NCBI RefSeq assembly: GCF_009857745.1
Contig: NZ_WWEN01000002.1
Span: forward strand, 682,001 to 746,000
DNA from: Thalassovita mangrovi
GTDB lineage: Bacteria; Pseudomonadota; Alphaproteobacteria; Rhodobacterales; Rhodobacteraceae
Direction of reading: 5' to 3'
DNA length: 64,000 nucleotides
Positions within the stretch are counted from its first letter, which is position 1. Every line of letters starts with the position of its first letter. The notes beneath the pieces are model-generated. The model saw nothing but the letters and a program-made list of their open reading frames with translations. It made no database searches and had not been told where the DNA came from. The translations under genes and the position numbers were made by a program. Below, piece after piece: positions 32,632 through 41,543 of this stretch.

Positions 32632-34545
32632 TCAGCCTTGCATCAGCACGCCGTCGAAGAATTCGGACAGCTCGGCATAACCGTCCAGCGGCAGCACATG
32701 GGCGATATACTGGTCGGGGCGCACCACGATCATGCAGCCCTTGTCGCGGTCGATGCCGCGCATGTCAAAGATATCACCCAAGCCCTTGTGATCGGTGCAG
32801 AAAACCTTTTCGTGGTCCTGCAGGCCCAGCTTGCCCTTCATGGGTTTCAGCAACGACGGCATGTCCTCATAGGCCAGGTCTTCGAAGGTCTGCTGGAACA
32901 CCCCGCGCAGATCGATCACCGCGTCGATGTCTTCGCCCGCGCGGGTGTATTTCACCACCGGCGAAGCGGCATCACTTTCCAGCCAGTCGGCCAGCTTGTG
33001 GATCGCCGACCCGGCGGCCGAACTGTCGCCCTTGCCCGCGAAGGCATAGATGCGCCAGCGGCCGTCTGCCTGTGCCGCATGGCCCAGCTGCATCTGCATC
33101 GCATCCGCCAGCCGCACCACCGGGGCGGAATGGAACCGGCGGCCGATTTCCTCACCCGTGGCCAGCGCCTGATGGGTCGGCATGCCGACCAGGGCGGAGG
33201 CTTCGTATTTCACCGCCAGACCGCCGGTGAATTCCAGGTTCTCGATGAACTGTTTCTGGAACCGCGGCATGTCCGACCCGTCCAGTTCGGATTCGCCCGG
33301 CGGCGCCGACATGATCCGCGCCCATTCGTGATCGGTATCGACCAGACGCTTGGCCTCGGCCCAGCGTTCGGCGGAATAGCTGCGCAGCAGGCTGGCATCG
33401 GCGCGGCCCTGCAGCACATGCGCCAGCTTCCAGCCCAGGTTGAACGTGTCCTGCATCGACACGTTCATCCCCTGCCCCGCCTTGGGGCTGTGGGTATGGC
33501 AGGCGTCGCCGGCGGTGAAGACGCGCGGATTGCGATCTTCGCCCGCGGGCACATCGTCGAACCGGTCGGTCATCCGGTGGCCGATTTCATAGATCGACCA
33601 CCAGACCACTTCCTTCACGTCGATCGTGTAGGGCTGCATGATCCGGTTCGCCGCCGCGATCATGTGATCGGCGGTGAAATTGCGGCTGCTGACCCGTTCG
33701 TCGGGGTTGAGCTTGTCCAGCTCCACATACATGCGGAACAGGTAGCCGCCCTCGCGCGGCAGGATCAGCACGTTGCCCTCATGCGCCGAGGTGACCAGGC
33801 ATTTCTGCCGCACGTCGGGGAAATCGGTATTGGCCAGGATGTCCATCACGCCCCAGGCCTGATGCGCCGCGTCGCCATGCAGCTTGCCGCCGATCGCCTG
33901 GCGCACGTTCGACCGCGCCCCATCGCAACCCACAACGTAGTTGGCGCGCACGGTCTTGGTCGCGCCCGCGTTCACCCCGGTGTTTTCCAGCGTCACGGTG
34001 ACCGGGTGGTCGTCGGTCGTGGGATCGATTGCCACGTCCCGCACCGCCCAGCTGTAATCCGGCTCCAGCCGCGAGGGCGAGTTTTTCATCACGCCAAGGA
34101 ACAGTTCATGCACCCGCGCCTGGTTGATCAGCGTATGCGGCATTTCCGAAGACCCTTCGGGCACGTCCTGCACCCGGCCGATCCGCTTGATATGGGCGGG
34201 GTTGGCCGGGTCCGGCGTCCAGAAAGCGGTCTGGTTCACCCAGTAGCTTTCGCGCTTGACGGTTTCGCCGAAGCCGAAAGCCTGGAACATTTCCATCGTG
34301 CGGGTGTTGATGCCGTCGGCCTGGCCCTTTTCGATCGGACCCGGTTTCTGATCGACGATCATCGTGTCGATTTCGGGAAACTGCGACAGCTGCGCGGCCA
34401 GGCACAGCCCGGCCGGGCCGCAACCGGCGATCAGCACGTCGACCTGTTCCGGCAAGGGCGCGTGCGGGCCCCGGTCGCGCCGGTTCGGTGCCGCGTTCTT
34501 GATATCGGGATCGCCACCGCGAAAACCGTCCACGTAAAATTGCAT
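32632..34545 (-). CDS. FAD-dependent aromatic monooxygenase (3-hydroxybenzoate 4-monooxygenase-like)
   Basis: The protein has 637 residues from MQFYVDGFRGGDPDI. It is a class A flavoprotein hydroxylase of the phenol 2-monooxygenase branch. Visible motifs are the FAD-binding GCGPAGLCLAAQL near residue 40, the DG segment VGCDGARSNVRQ near residue 210, and the second FAD motif AGDACHTHSPKAGQGMN near residue 345. A C-terminal thioredoxin-like domain (residues 450-637) completes the layout. Size and the run QADGINTRTMEMFQAFGF match 3-hydroxybenzoate 4-monooxygenase (MobA type), which makes protocatechuate. The rest of a protocatechuate pathway is not near, so the substrate is uncertain. Confidence 0.8.
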   Translation of the reverse strand: MQFYVDGFRGGDPDIKNAAPNRRDRGPHAPLPEQVDVLIAGCGPAGLCLAAQLSQFPEIDTMIVDQKPGPIEKGQADGINTRTMEMFQAFGFGETVKRESYWVNQTAFWTPDPANPAHIKRIGRVQDVPEGSSEMPHTLINQARVHELFLGVMKNSPSRLEPDYSWAVRDVAIDPTTDDHPVTVTLENTGVNAGATKTVRANYVVGCDGARSNVRQAIGGKLHGDAAHQAWGVMDILANTDFPDVRQKCLVTSAHEGNVLILPREGGYLFRMYVELDKLNPDERVSSRNFTADHMIAAANRIMQPYTIDVKEVVWWSIYEIGHRMTDRFDDVPAGEDRNPRVFTAGDACHTHSPKAGQGMNVSMQDTFNLGWKLAHVLQGRADASLLRSYSAERWAEAKRLVDTDHEWARIMSAPPGESELDGSDMPRFQKQFIENLEFTGGLAVKYEASALVGMPTHQALATGEEIGRRFHSAPVVRLADAMQMQLGHAAQADGRWRIYAFAGKGDSSAAGSAIHKLADWLESDAASPVVKYTRAGEDIDAVIDLRGVFQQTFEDLAYEDMPSLLKPMKGKLGLQDHEKVFCTDHKGLGDIFDMRGIDRDKGCMIVVRPDQYIAHVLPLDGYAELSEFFDGVLMQG

Positions 34546-34578
34546 CGTAAATCCTCCCTGTCGCACAGCCGCAAGCAT

Positions 34579-34952
34579 TCGTTCAGATGCACAGTTGATA
34601 ATTGCACGCGCCCGTTTTGGTCAATAATTAATTAGTGTACTATCTTTATATCGGGCAACATGTTGTTATTGCGATAACTTCTAGCCTTCCCAGGCAAACG
34701 GCTAACCCGCATTCGAAGCACAAGGGATGCTGTTGTTCTTGATTCGGCAGGTCGCATCGCCGGCCCCACACCCTCAACCGTGTGGGATGCCTCCCCATCC
34801 TTTGAACGCCCAAGACGTCCAGAGGGTGCAAGATAGCAATCTCATGCAAACGAGGCATTGCAACCGCCGCGACCTTGGCAGGCTGGCTGGCGGGCCGGTC
34901 ACATCGGACACTCGTCATTTCTTGGGGAAATCAACCACCTGATCGGGTGATT
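34579..34952. other. Gene-free stretch between the monooxygenase gene and tRNA-Leu
   Basis: About 370 bases of lower GC content hold no convincing coding region. They include AT-rich promoter-like DNA just upstream of the monooxygenase (34590-34680), a small inverted repeat GTTAT-TGCG-ATAAC at 34665-34678, and a hairpin CCACAC/GTGTGG near 34768-34787. The rest is featureless. Confidence 0.5.
34665..34678. promoter_or_regulatory. Small inverted repeat upstream of the monooxygenase gene
   Basis: GTTATTGCGATAAC has 5-base perfect arms, and lies next to AACATGTT, another palindrome. Both sit about 120 bases before the gene start and could be an operator for an unidentified regulator. Confidence 0.3.
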
Positions 34953-35039
34953 TGGTGCGGTCGAGAAGACTCGAACTTCCACTCCGGTTAAGGAACAGCG
35001 ACCTCAACGCTGCGCGTCTACCAATTCCGCCACGACCGC
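34953..35039 (-). tRNA. tRNA-Leu (anticodon GAG)
   Basis: The minus strand reads GCGGTCGTGGCGGAATTGG at its 5' end and ends GACCGCACCA, so CCA is encoded. The acceptor stem GCGGTCG/CGACCGC is perfect. The anticodon arm is CAGCG-TTGAGGT-CGCTG, giving anticodon GAG. A long variable arm typical of class II tRNAs and a TTCGAGT T-loop are visible. Length is 87 bases including CCA. Confidence 0.95.
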
Positions 35040-35077
35040 ACGTGATCAGGTAGTGCCGCGCGTATAGACGAGCCGAA

Positions 35078-35134
35078 CCGGGTTGTGAAGGGGCAAATTC
35101 GTCCCCGGGATGGGTTTTCCCCTTCACAACCCGG
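35078..35134 (-). terminator. 16-bp perfect inverted repeat between tRNA-Leu and the peptidoglycan-binding gene
   Basis: CCGGGTTGTGAAGGGG (35078-35093) pairs perfectly with its complement at 35119-35134 around a 25-base loop. On the minus strand it follows the peptidoglycan-binding gene and precedes tRNA-Leu. It lacks a long T-run, so the exact role is open. Confidence 0.6.
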
Positions 35135-35187
35135 AACGACAAAGGGCGACGCCGCGCGCCGCCCTTTTCCGGTGCGATCCCCGCCGC

Positions 35188-36816
35188 TTATTCCAGCGAG
35201 AAGCTGGGCAGGCCCGAAGCCGCCCCGGCCGCCGGCATGGTCATCGCGCCGCCGCCAAGCCCCTGCGCGGCGGCCTTGATCAGACCGACCCGTTCGGGCT
35301 GGCCGGGGGCGAAGACCGGTTCAGCCCCGGCTTCCAGCGCCGACACCGCCATGGCGTACCAGTCCTGCGCCTGCGGCACCGATTTCGCCACGCCGAAACC
35401 CTGCGACAGGTGATGGCCGACCAGTTCGGCGTAAGGCACCTGGCCGATACCCACCATCAGCATCGCCGATCCCAGGGCGACCTCCATCTTGTCGCGGCGA
35501 TAGCCCGAGAACAGGCAGATTCGCGCGGTGTTGTTGAGCTGCGCCAGCGACATGTTGGAATTCAGCACGAAGGTCTGCACCTCGCCGGTGACATCCGCGG
35601 CACTACCCGATGCCAGCTTGGCGATATAAGGCGCCAGCGCCGGACCGAAGGCGTCGCATTGCGCGTCGACCTGCGCCGGGCTCAGCCCCTGCACCTTGGC
35701 GACCATGTCCTCGCCCGCGCCGATCGCATAGGTCCGGGCCAGGCAGAACTGTTCGCTCAGCGCCAGGTCGGGATCGCGCAGCGAGGCCAGGGTGACAAAA
35801 CCGCCGTTGGAATTGGTCAGCAGGCTGACCTTGCTGCAATGGCTGGCCAGCGACGCGGCGGGCGGGGTGTCGCCCGCCATGGCGAAGGGCTGAATGCCGC
35901 CCAGCGGCGCGGCGGGCTGGGCCGGTTGGGCCGCCGCCATCGTGGTCTGCGGCGCGGGCTGTTGCGGCACCGGCAGCGGAACCGGGTTGGGCGCGGCGGC
36001 CATGGTGACGCCCGGTTCGACCAGCTTGCAGTCGGCCTGGTGGCATTCGAAGCTGGCCGGGGTCACCCCGCGGGCCTGGAAATCGGTCCGGCGATAACCC
36101 TGCGGCGTCGAGGCGAAGACCATCACCGTGCAATTCGAGGTGCCGCACCAGAAGGAACTGCCGCTGACCGAGGTGTCGAGGATGTAATCGTTCTTGCCGT
36201 CCTTGTTCAGGTCGGCCAGCTGCATGAAGCCCGAACGCTGCATTAGCTGTTCGGCCGAAGGTTCGGTGCTGCTGGCGATCTCGTCGATGGCCTGGCTGAC
36301 CTCCATCGGAACGCCGCCATAGCCGGTGCCATAGCCCCCGGCGCTCCGGGTGCCCGCCGCTTCGTCGCGCCAGGTGTGCAGCAAGCCGCGCACGCCCTGC
36401 GGGCCCTGCATCGCCTTGATCACCTGCGGCCCGCCGATCTGGGCGCGGTTGTAGGACGACACCAGGAAATCGCGCTCATAGGGGGTCAGCTGGCCGGTGG
36501 CCGGGAAACCCATATGGGCCTGGTACTGGGAAATCGCGCCGCGCGATCTGCTGCCCAGAACGCCGTCCGGGGTGCCCGCCGGAAAACCGAAATAGTTCAG
36601 AGAGGCTTGCACTTCGCGGTTCTGTTGCCGGGTCACCGAGCTGGTGCTGTAGGTCGTGGTGGTGCGCTTCTTGTTCTTGTTGGCCTCGTTGACGATCACA
36701 CCGCCGATGATGCCGCCGACGATGGCGGACCCAAGGTTGTCGGCAAAGGCCGGGGCGGATATGGAACCCGCCATCATGGCGGCGACAATGGCGGTTTTTA
36801 GCGACTTGGAAAACAT
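35188..36816 (-). CDS. Periplasmic peptidoglycan-binding-domain protein, function unknown
   Basis: The protein has 542 residues with a signal peptide (residues 1-25, ending AFA). A glycine-zipper segment follows ([19 protein letters not shown]), then a PG_binding_1-like repeat ([35 protein letters not shown], residues 70-105). The middle has a calcium-type or FG-GAP-like motif [11 protein letters not shown] near residue 200. Residues 330-490 are an unrecognised domain with paired cysteines. A possible role is at the cell wall, but no enzyme motif is visible. It has no close operon partner; tRNA-Leu lies downstream. Confidence 0.75.
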   Translation of the reverse strand: MFSKSLKTAIVAAMMAGSISAPAFADNLGSAIVGGIIGGVIVNEANKNKKRTTTTYSTSSVTRQQNREVQASLNYFGFPAGTPDGVLGSRSRGAISQYQAHMGFPATGQLTPYERDFLVSSYNRAQIGGPQVIKAMQGPQGVRGLLHTWRDEAAGTRSAGGYGTGYGGVPMEVSQAIDEIASSTEPSAEQLMQRSGFMQLADLNKDGKNDYILDTSVSGSSFWCGTSNCTVMVFASTPQGYRRTDFQARGVTPASFECHQADCKLVEPGVTMAAAPNPVPLPVPQQPAPQTTMAAAQPAQPAAPLGGIQPFAMAGDTPPAASLASHCSKVSLLTNSNGGFVTLASLRDPDLALSEQFCLARTYAIGAGEDMVAKVQGLSPAQVDAQCDAFGPALAPYIAKLASGSAADVTGEVQTFVLNSNMSLAQLNNTARICLFSGYRRDKMEVALGSAMLMVGIGQVPYAELVGHHLSQGFGVAKSVPQAQDWYAMAVSALEAGAEPVFAPGQPERVGLIKAAAQGLGGGAMTMPAAGAASGLPSFSLE

Positions 36817-36905
36817 GCTCCTCGCTCCCTATAGATATAAAACAATGGAATCATGATAGCACATTCCTCCTCGATCGGGGGAAAACTGCGGGAAGGACGG
36901 GCACG

Positions 36906-37571
36906 ATGGTCGAATGGATCGTCAGCGAGGGATTGACGGATTACGACGATGCCGTCGCCTTCATGGAAGACCGCGCCGCGCGGATCGCTGCGGGCGAGGC
37001 CGGGGAATGCATCTGGCTGGTCGAACATCCGCCGCTTTACACCGCCGGCACCTCGGCCAAGCGCGAGGACCTGACCGATCCCGACCGGTTCCCGGTCTAT
37101 GACAGCAAGCGCGGCGGCCAATACACCTATCACGGCCCCGGCCAGCGGGTGGCCTATGTGATGCTGGACGTGGGCAAGCGCGGCCATGACGTGCGCCGCT
37201 TCGTGCAGCAGCTCGAAGAATGGGTGATCGCGACGCTGGACGAATTCAACATCAAGGGCGAAATCCGAGACGGCCGGGTCGGCGTCTGGGTCGAACGCAA
37301 CGACAAGCCGCTGACCGTCTCGGGCGCGGTGGCCGAAGACAAGATCGCCGCCATCGGCATCCGGCTGCGCAAGTGGATCAGCTTTCACGGCGTGTCGATC
37401 AATGTCGATCCCGAGCTGGAACATTTCAGCGGCATCGTGCCCTGCGGCATCACCGAACACGGCGTGACCAGCCTGGTCGATCTGGGCCTGCCGGTGACGA
37501 TGGAGGACCTCGACGTGGCGTTGCGCCGCCGCTTCGACGAGGTTTTCGGGGAGCTGCCGGCAGAGGCGTGA
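36906..37571 (+). CDS. lipB: Octanoyl-[ACP]:protein octanoyltransferase LipB
   Basis: This 221-residue enzyme moves octanoyl groups from acyl-carrier protein to lipoyl domains, the first step of lipoate assembly. The signature [16 protein letters not shown] is near residue 70. The catalytic pair is K146 ([10 protein letters not shown]) and C180 ([11 protein letters not shown]), matching K135 and C169 of E. coli LipB. Upstream DNA contains a short AT-rich promoter region; the peptidoglycan-binding gene is divergent. A NadE-like gene follows on the same strand. Confidence 0.94.
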   Translation: MVEWIVSEGLTDYDDAVAFMEDRAARIAAGEAGECIWLVEHPPLYTAGTSAKREDLTDPDRFPVYDSKRGGQYTYHGPGQRVAYVMLDVGKRGHDVRRFVQQLEEWVIATLDEFNIKGEIRDGRVGVWVERNDKPLTVSGAVAEDKIAAIGIRLRKWISFHGVSINVDPELEHFSGIVPCGITEHGVTSLVDLGLPVTMEDLDVALRRRFDEVFGELPAEA

Positions 37572-37700
37572 GCCCACCCCTTGATGCAGATCATGGTTCC
37601 GCCGCCCGATACGGCGGAGCCTTGCAGGGCCGGACCGTTCCGCCCTGCACCCCAGCGGATCGCGGCGGCAGTCGCAATCATCCGTCGCGGGGAATTCACC

Positions 37701-38660
37701 ATGACAGCTCTCGAAATTGACACGGAACAGGCGATCGACACGATTTCCGGCTACCTTCGGGACATCGTCAAATCGTCCAGCACCGACGGCGTGATCATGG
37801 GGCTGAGCGGAGGGTTGGATTCCTCGGTCTTGGCGGCGCTGGCCGTGCACGCGCTTGGCCCCGAAGCGGTCAGGGTCGTCTATCTTTTCGACCGCGACAG
37901 CGACAGCGAAATCGCCGGGAATGCGCGCCTGATGGCCGGTTTCCTCGGGCTGGAGCTCGAGGTGACAGACATCTCGGGCGAAATGAAGAAGCGCGGAGTT
38001 TATGCCCCGCTGTTCATCAAGGCTCTGCGCCTGAACCCGCTGGTGGCCAAGGTCAGCTCCGGCAGCTACAGGCTGATCTGCGGTGAATCGCCGTTCAAAT
38101 CCGCGCTGCGCGACGGCGGCGGCGAAACGCTTCACCCGTGGTACAAGCGGCTGATGTTCAACATGACGATGCATCATGTCGATACCGGCTTCGCCCAGCG
38201 TCATCAATTCCGCCGCCAGACGATGGAAGCCCTGGCCAAGCAGAGGAACCTGTTCCTGATCGGCGCGGCGAACCTGTCGGAATGCGAAGTCGGCTGGTTC
38301 GTGAAAGGCGGAATCGACGATCTGCCGGTGCAACCGATGACCGGGCTGTTCAAGACACAGGTACGCCAGCTGGCCAAGGCGCTGAACCTGCCCGAACCGG
38401 TGCGCAGGCAACTGCCGTCGCCGGACATGGCCAAGGGGGTGACCGACGAATTCGGCATCGGCCACGATTACAGCGACGTCGACCTGGTGATCGACGGGTT
38501 TGATCGTGGCCTGTCCGATCCGGAAATCGCCGCGCTTGGCATCCCGCAGTCGGAAATCGACGATATCCGCGACCTGATGCGGCTGTCAGAATGGAAACGG
38601 CAATCACCGCACGAAACCCCGCCGGTCAGCGGCCGTTACGGATCGCCGCTGCGGGTGTGA
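37701..38660 (+). CDS. NadE-like PP-loop amidotransferase/ligase (divergent NAD synthase family)
   Basis: The protein has 319 residues from MTALEIDTEQ; GGGG lies before the ATG. The adenylating PP-loop SGGLDSS is at residues 36-42. The later NadE landmarks are altered: the usual T-x-N-K-S-E is read as GAANLSE, then FKTQVRQLAKALNLPEPVRRQLPSPDM, and TDEFGIGHDYSDVD is retained. About 50 extra residues sit in the middle (from KVSSGSYRLICGESPFKSAL). There is no nitrilase domain, so ammonia would have to be used directly. It may be a true NH3-dependent NAD synthase or a paralogue with another acid substrate. It follows lipB by 129 bases. Confidence 0.72.
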   Translation: MTALEIDTEQAIDTISGYLRDIVKSSSTDGVIMGLSGGLDSSVLAALAVHALGPEAVRVVYLFDRDSDSEIAGNARLMAGFLGLELEVTDISGEMKKRGVYAPLFIKALRLNPLVAKVSSGSYRLICGESPFKSALRDGGGETLHPWYKRLMFNMTMHHVDTGFAQRHQFRRQTMEALAKQRNLFLIGAANLSECEVGWFVKGGIDDLPVQPMTGLFKTQVRQLAKALNLPEPVRRQLPSPDMAKGVTDEFGIGHDYSDVDLVIDGFDRGLSDPEIAALGIPQSEIDDIRDLMRLSEWKRQSPHETPPVSGRYGSPLRV

Positions 38661-38664
38661 CCGG

Positions 38665-39480
38665 CTATTCCCAGGTCTCCGGCTCCAGCCGGAACAGCAG
38701 CGACAGCTGTTCGTAAATCGCCGGTTCCTTGTGCTTGAGGATCGCGGGCTTCTCGAAGAACGCCTCGACCGCCACGGCGAAGAATTCTTCCGGCCCCTCC
38801 GCGCCGTAGGCATCCAACACCGTCTTGTGCCCCGCCTCGACATTGTGGACATGCGCCTCGTAAGCGGTGGCGAAGGCGCGTGCCCAGGCGGCGAAGCTCT
38901 GCGCCCCGTCGAGCACCGGGACACCGTCGGTATGGCCCGACAGGTCGTCGATCTGGTGGGCGAATTCGTGGAACACGACATTGTGGCCGTCCCGGTCGTT
39001 GAACGCGCCCTGTTGGGCATGGGCCCAGGACAGGATCACCGGCCCGCGCGCCCAGCTTTCCCCGGTCCGCACGGTTTCACGTTCGGTCACGACATAGCCG
39101 TGATGTTCGGTCTGCCGCGATTTGAAGGCCCCGGGATAGATCAGGATGGTGCGCAGATGGTCGTACCAGGTATCGCTGTTGACGATCAGAAGGCAGGCCT
39201 GCGCGGCGATGGACAGCCGCATCTCCTCGGTCACTTCCAACCCGTCGCAGCCGATGAATTCGATCTGGTCCAGGAAGGCGTTGATCTTGCCTTCCAGCTT
39301 GCCGTGCAGCGCATCGGGAAGCCTTCGGGTCAGCGGCACCTGCTGCGCGACGATGGCGCGCTGCGGATCGGACAGCGGGGAGGCGAGAAGGTTCTCGCGC
39401 TTCTGTCGTTTCGACCGGGCGCGGAATACGAAAACGCCCGCGGCGGCAGCGACGCATAGCAAGATAAGGTAAACGGTCAC
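38665..39480 (-). CDS. MtfA-family zinc metallopeptidase with N-terminal membrane helix
   Basis: The protein has about 271 residues from a GTG at 39480, chosen because AGGTG lies 8 bases upstream; a GTG at 39510 is an alternative. Residues 2-18 form a membrane anchor (VYLILLCVAAAAGVFVF). The gluzincin motif HEFAH is at residues 171-175, with a downstream EEFFAVAVEAFFEKP as third-ligand region. E. coli MtfA is a peptidase that binds Mlc, the glucose-transport repressor. Here a role in quality control or signalling is only inferred from family. It is convergent with the NadE-like gene. Confidence 0.83.
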   Translation of the reverse strand: MTVYLILLCVAAAAGVFVFRARSKRQKRENLLASPLSDPQRAIVAQQVPLTRRLPDALHGKLEGKINAFLDQIEFIGCDGLEVTEEMRLSIAAQACLLIVNSDTWYDHLRTILIYPGAFKSRQTEHHGYVVTERETVRTGESWARGPVILSWAHAQQGAFNDRDGHNVVFHEFAHQIDDLSGHTDGVPVLDGAQSFAAWARAFATAYEAHVHNVEAGHKTVLDAYGAEGPEEFFAVAVEAFFEKPAILKHKEPAIYEQLSLLFRLEPETWE

Positions 39481-39581
39481 GGGGGGATCACCTCGCCGGG
39501 CAGAACACACCTGATAAAGCTAAGCATTGCCCGGCGCAAAACAACCGGTGGCCCTGCTGCAGTCCTGGCCCGCAAAAGAAA

Positions 39582-39604
39582 ACGCCCCGGGCGAACCGGG
39601 GCGT
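39582..39604 (-). terminator. Terminator after argC
   Basis: ACGCCCCGG (39582-39590) pairs perfectly with CCGGGGCGT (39596-39604), and on the minus strand TTTCTTTTGC follows, close to the argC stop. Confidence 0.85.
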
Positions 39605-39611
39605 CCTTGAC

Positions 39612-40541
39612 TCAGGCGGCGTCGCGTTCCGCCGCCGCGCCGATCATCAGGTCGAGGTTCTGCACAGCAGCGCCCGAAGCGCCCTTGCCCAGATTGTCCA
39701 GCACCGCGATCAGAACGACCCGGCCGGTTTCCGCGTCGCCGCGGACCGAGATTTCCAGATCGTTGGTGCCGTTCAGCGCGGTCGGAACGATGCGGCTGTC
39801 CTGATCCTCGATCGGGGCAACCCGGATACGCTCGCCGCCTTCATAATGCTGCGACAGCGCCTCGTGCAGTTTCGCCATGCTGACATCGCCCGGCAGGTCG
39901 GACAGGTGCAGCGGAATCTGCACCGCCATGCCCTGCTCGAAATTGCCCACGGTCGGCACGAAGATCGGCATCCGGTCGAGACCGCTGTATTTGACGATCT
40001 CGGGCAGGTGCTTGTGATGCTGGCCGGTGGCATAGGTGAAGGCGTCGGGCGCCTCGCCGCTTTCATATTCGGCGATCAACCCCTTGCCGCCGCCGGAATA
40101 GCCGCTGAGCCCGTTGATGCTAATCGGGTGATCGGCCGGGATCAGCCCCGCCTGCACCAGCGGCGCCAGCATCGCGATCGCGGCGGTGGAATAGCAGCCG
40201 GGATTGGCGACATAACGCGCCGATGCGATCCGCGCGGCCTGATCGGCCGACAGTTCCGGCAGCCCGAAGGCCCAGTCGGGGTTCACCCGGTGCGCGGTCG
40301 AGGCGTCGATGATCCGCACCGGCAGATCGGCGGACAGAGCCACCGCTTCCTTGGCGGCGTCGTCGGGCAGGCACAGGATCGCCACGTCGGCGCTCGCAAA
40401 GGCCGCCTTGCGCGCCTCGGCATCCTTGCGCAGGTCGGGATCAATCTGGACCAGTTCGATATCCGCGCGGCGCAGCAGGCGATCACGGATCTGAAGTCCC
40501 GTCGTGCCAGCCTCGCCGTCGATGAATACCTTGGTCGTCAT
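39612..40541 (-). CDS. argC: N-acetyl-gamma-glutamyl-phosphate reductase (type 2)
   Basis: The protein has 309 residues from MTTKVFIDG. It reduces N-acetylglutamyl-phosphate with NADPH in arginine synthesis. The cofactor motif is [10 protein letters not shown] near residue 10. The active-site Cys is in [12 protein letters not shown] near residue 115, and [13 protein letters not shown] and a histidine-rich HHKHLPEI follow. Its shorter length and these motifs assign it to the second ArgC class common in alphaproteobacteria. It is a single gene here, with its own terminator; the ATG at 40541 follows GAGGGAAATC. Confidence 0.93.
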   Translation of the reverse strand: MTTKVFIDGEAGTTGLQIRDRLLRRADIELVQIDPDLRKDAEARKAAFASADVAILCLPDDAAKEAVALSADLPVRIIDASTAHRVNPDWAFGLPELSADQAARIASARYVANPGCYSTAAIAMLAPLVQAGLIPADHPISINGLSGYSGGGKGLIAEYESGEAPDAFTYATGQHHKHLPEIVKYSGLDRMPIFVPTVGNFEQGMAVQIPLHLSDLPGDVSMAKLHEALSQHYEGGERIRVAPIEDQDSRIVPTALNGTNDLEISVRGDAETGRVVLIAVLDNLGKGASGAAVQNLDLMIGAAAERDAA

Positions 40542-40791
40542 GATTTCCCTCATATATCTCATGGGTCGCGCGGGATTGCGCGTGCCCGGTCCTACTCCGG
40601 TAGCGGCAGAATCAGAAGCGTTTTCTGGACGGATTTCGGCGATTTCCCGCTACAAACCGGTACAAAAGCGGAACGGACCGGCGATTGCAGCGACAAACTG
40701 CGACAATTCATCTTGAATTCGTCCTGTTGATAAGGGGGCAATGTGAAGTATCTACGCAGGACGCGAACTGAAAATCCTGAGGAGGCCCGCA

Positions 40792-41208
40792 ATGAAAAAA
40801 CTGCTGACCGCTACCGTGACCCTGGCTGCCCTGGCTGCCCCCGCTTTCGCCGAAGGCGACGCCGCAAAGGGCGAAAGCGAATTCAAGAAATGCAAAGCCT
40901 GCCACACGATCACCGCTGACGACGGCACCGTGATCTACAAGGGCGGCAAGACCGGCCCGAACCTCTATGGCGTGATCGGCCGTACCGCCGGCACCGCTGA
41001 TGGCTTCAAATACGGCGACGGCCTGAAAGACGCGGCAGCAGCCGAATTCGTCTGGACCGAAGAAGCGCTGGCCGCCTATGTCGTGGACCCCAAGGTGTGG
41101 CTCGGCGAGCAAGGTTATGCCGCCAAGTCGAAAATGTCCTACAAGCTGAAAAAGGGCGGCGAAGACGTCGCGGCCTATCTGGCATCGGTCGCCCCCGCCG
41201 CGGAATAA
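40792..41208 (+). CDS. Cytochrome c2 (c550-type), periplasmic
   Basis: The protein has 138 residues with a signal peptide (residues 1-20, ending AFA). The heme site is C34-x-x-C37-H38 (CKACH), and the likely axial Met is M115 in AKSKMSYKL. It is a class I cytochrome c of the Rhodobacter c2 / Paracoccus c550 kind, which carries electrons from the bc1 complex, and from Sox enzymes, to the cytochrome oxidase. The ATG follows GAGGAGGCCCGCA. The next gene is ctaD, its expected partner. A strong terminator separates them. Confidence 0.92.
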   Translation: MKKLLTATVTLAALAAPAFAEGDAAKGESEFKKCKACHTITADDGTVIYKGGKTGPNLYGVIGRTAGTADGFKYGDGLKDAAAAEFVWTEEALAAYVVDPKVWLGEQGYAAKSKMSYKLKKGGEDVAAYLASVAPAAE

Positions 41209-41231
41209 GCGCGATCCCTTACGAATTCAGG

Positions 41232-41262
41232 CAGGCGTGCGGCTCTCCGCGCGCCTGTTTTC
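41232..41262 (+). terminator. Terminator after cytochrome c2
   Basis: CAGGCGTGCGG (41232-41242) pairs with CCGCGCGCCTG (41247-41257) with one G-T wobble, and TTTTC follows. Confidence 0.85.
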
Positions 41263-41424
41263 GTTCCGGGGCCCGGTTTCGCCCCCGGTATCCGGCGAAT
41301 CCATTCATGACAGAGTCATCTTTTCATTCCGCCCCCGAAGGCGCGACCGCCCGGATTGCGACCGCCCCCTGCCCCGCAGACCCCTTTATTTCCTGAAAAA
41401 CCGCGTGGGGTGCGACAAAATTCT

Positions 41425-41438
41425 TTGATCTGAATCAA
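41425..41438. promoter_or_regulatory. FNR/FnrL-type binding site upstream of ctaD
   Basis: TTGAT-CTGA-ATCAA is a perfect match to the FNR-family consensus TTGAT-N4-ATCAA. It lies about 105 bases before the ctaD start. Confidence 0.75.
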
Positions 41439-41543
41439 TTTCTGTAATTGCCGCTGCGGCTTGGGCATTCTAAAACGACAATTGAACACGGGCGCTTGGA
41501 GTCTCTCCTTGCGCCTTTCAATACACCAACAGGAGGCGAGAGC

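Noticed and set aside
34646-34918. A 90-codon minus-strand open frame upstream of the monooxygenase gene
   Set aside because: No ribosome site or recognisable domain, and an opposite-strand frame of similar length overlaps it.
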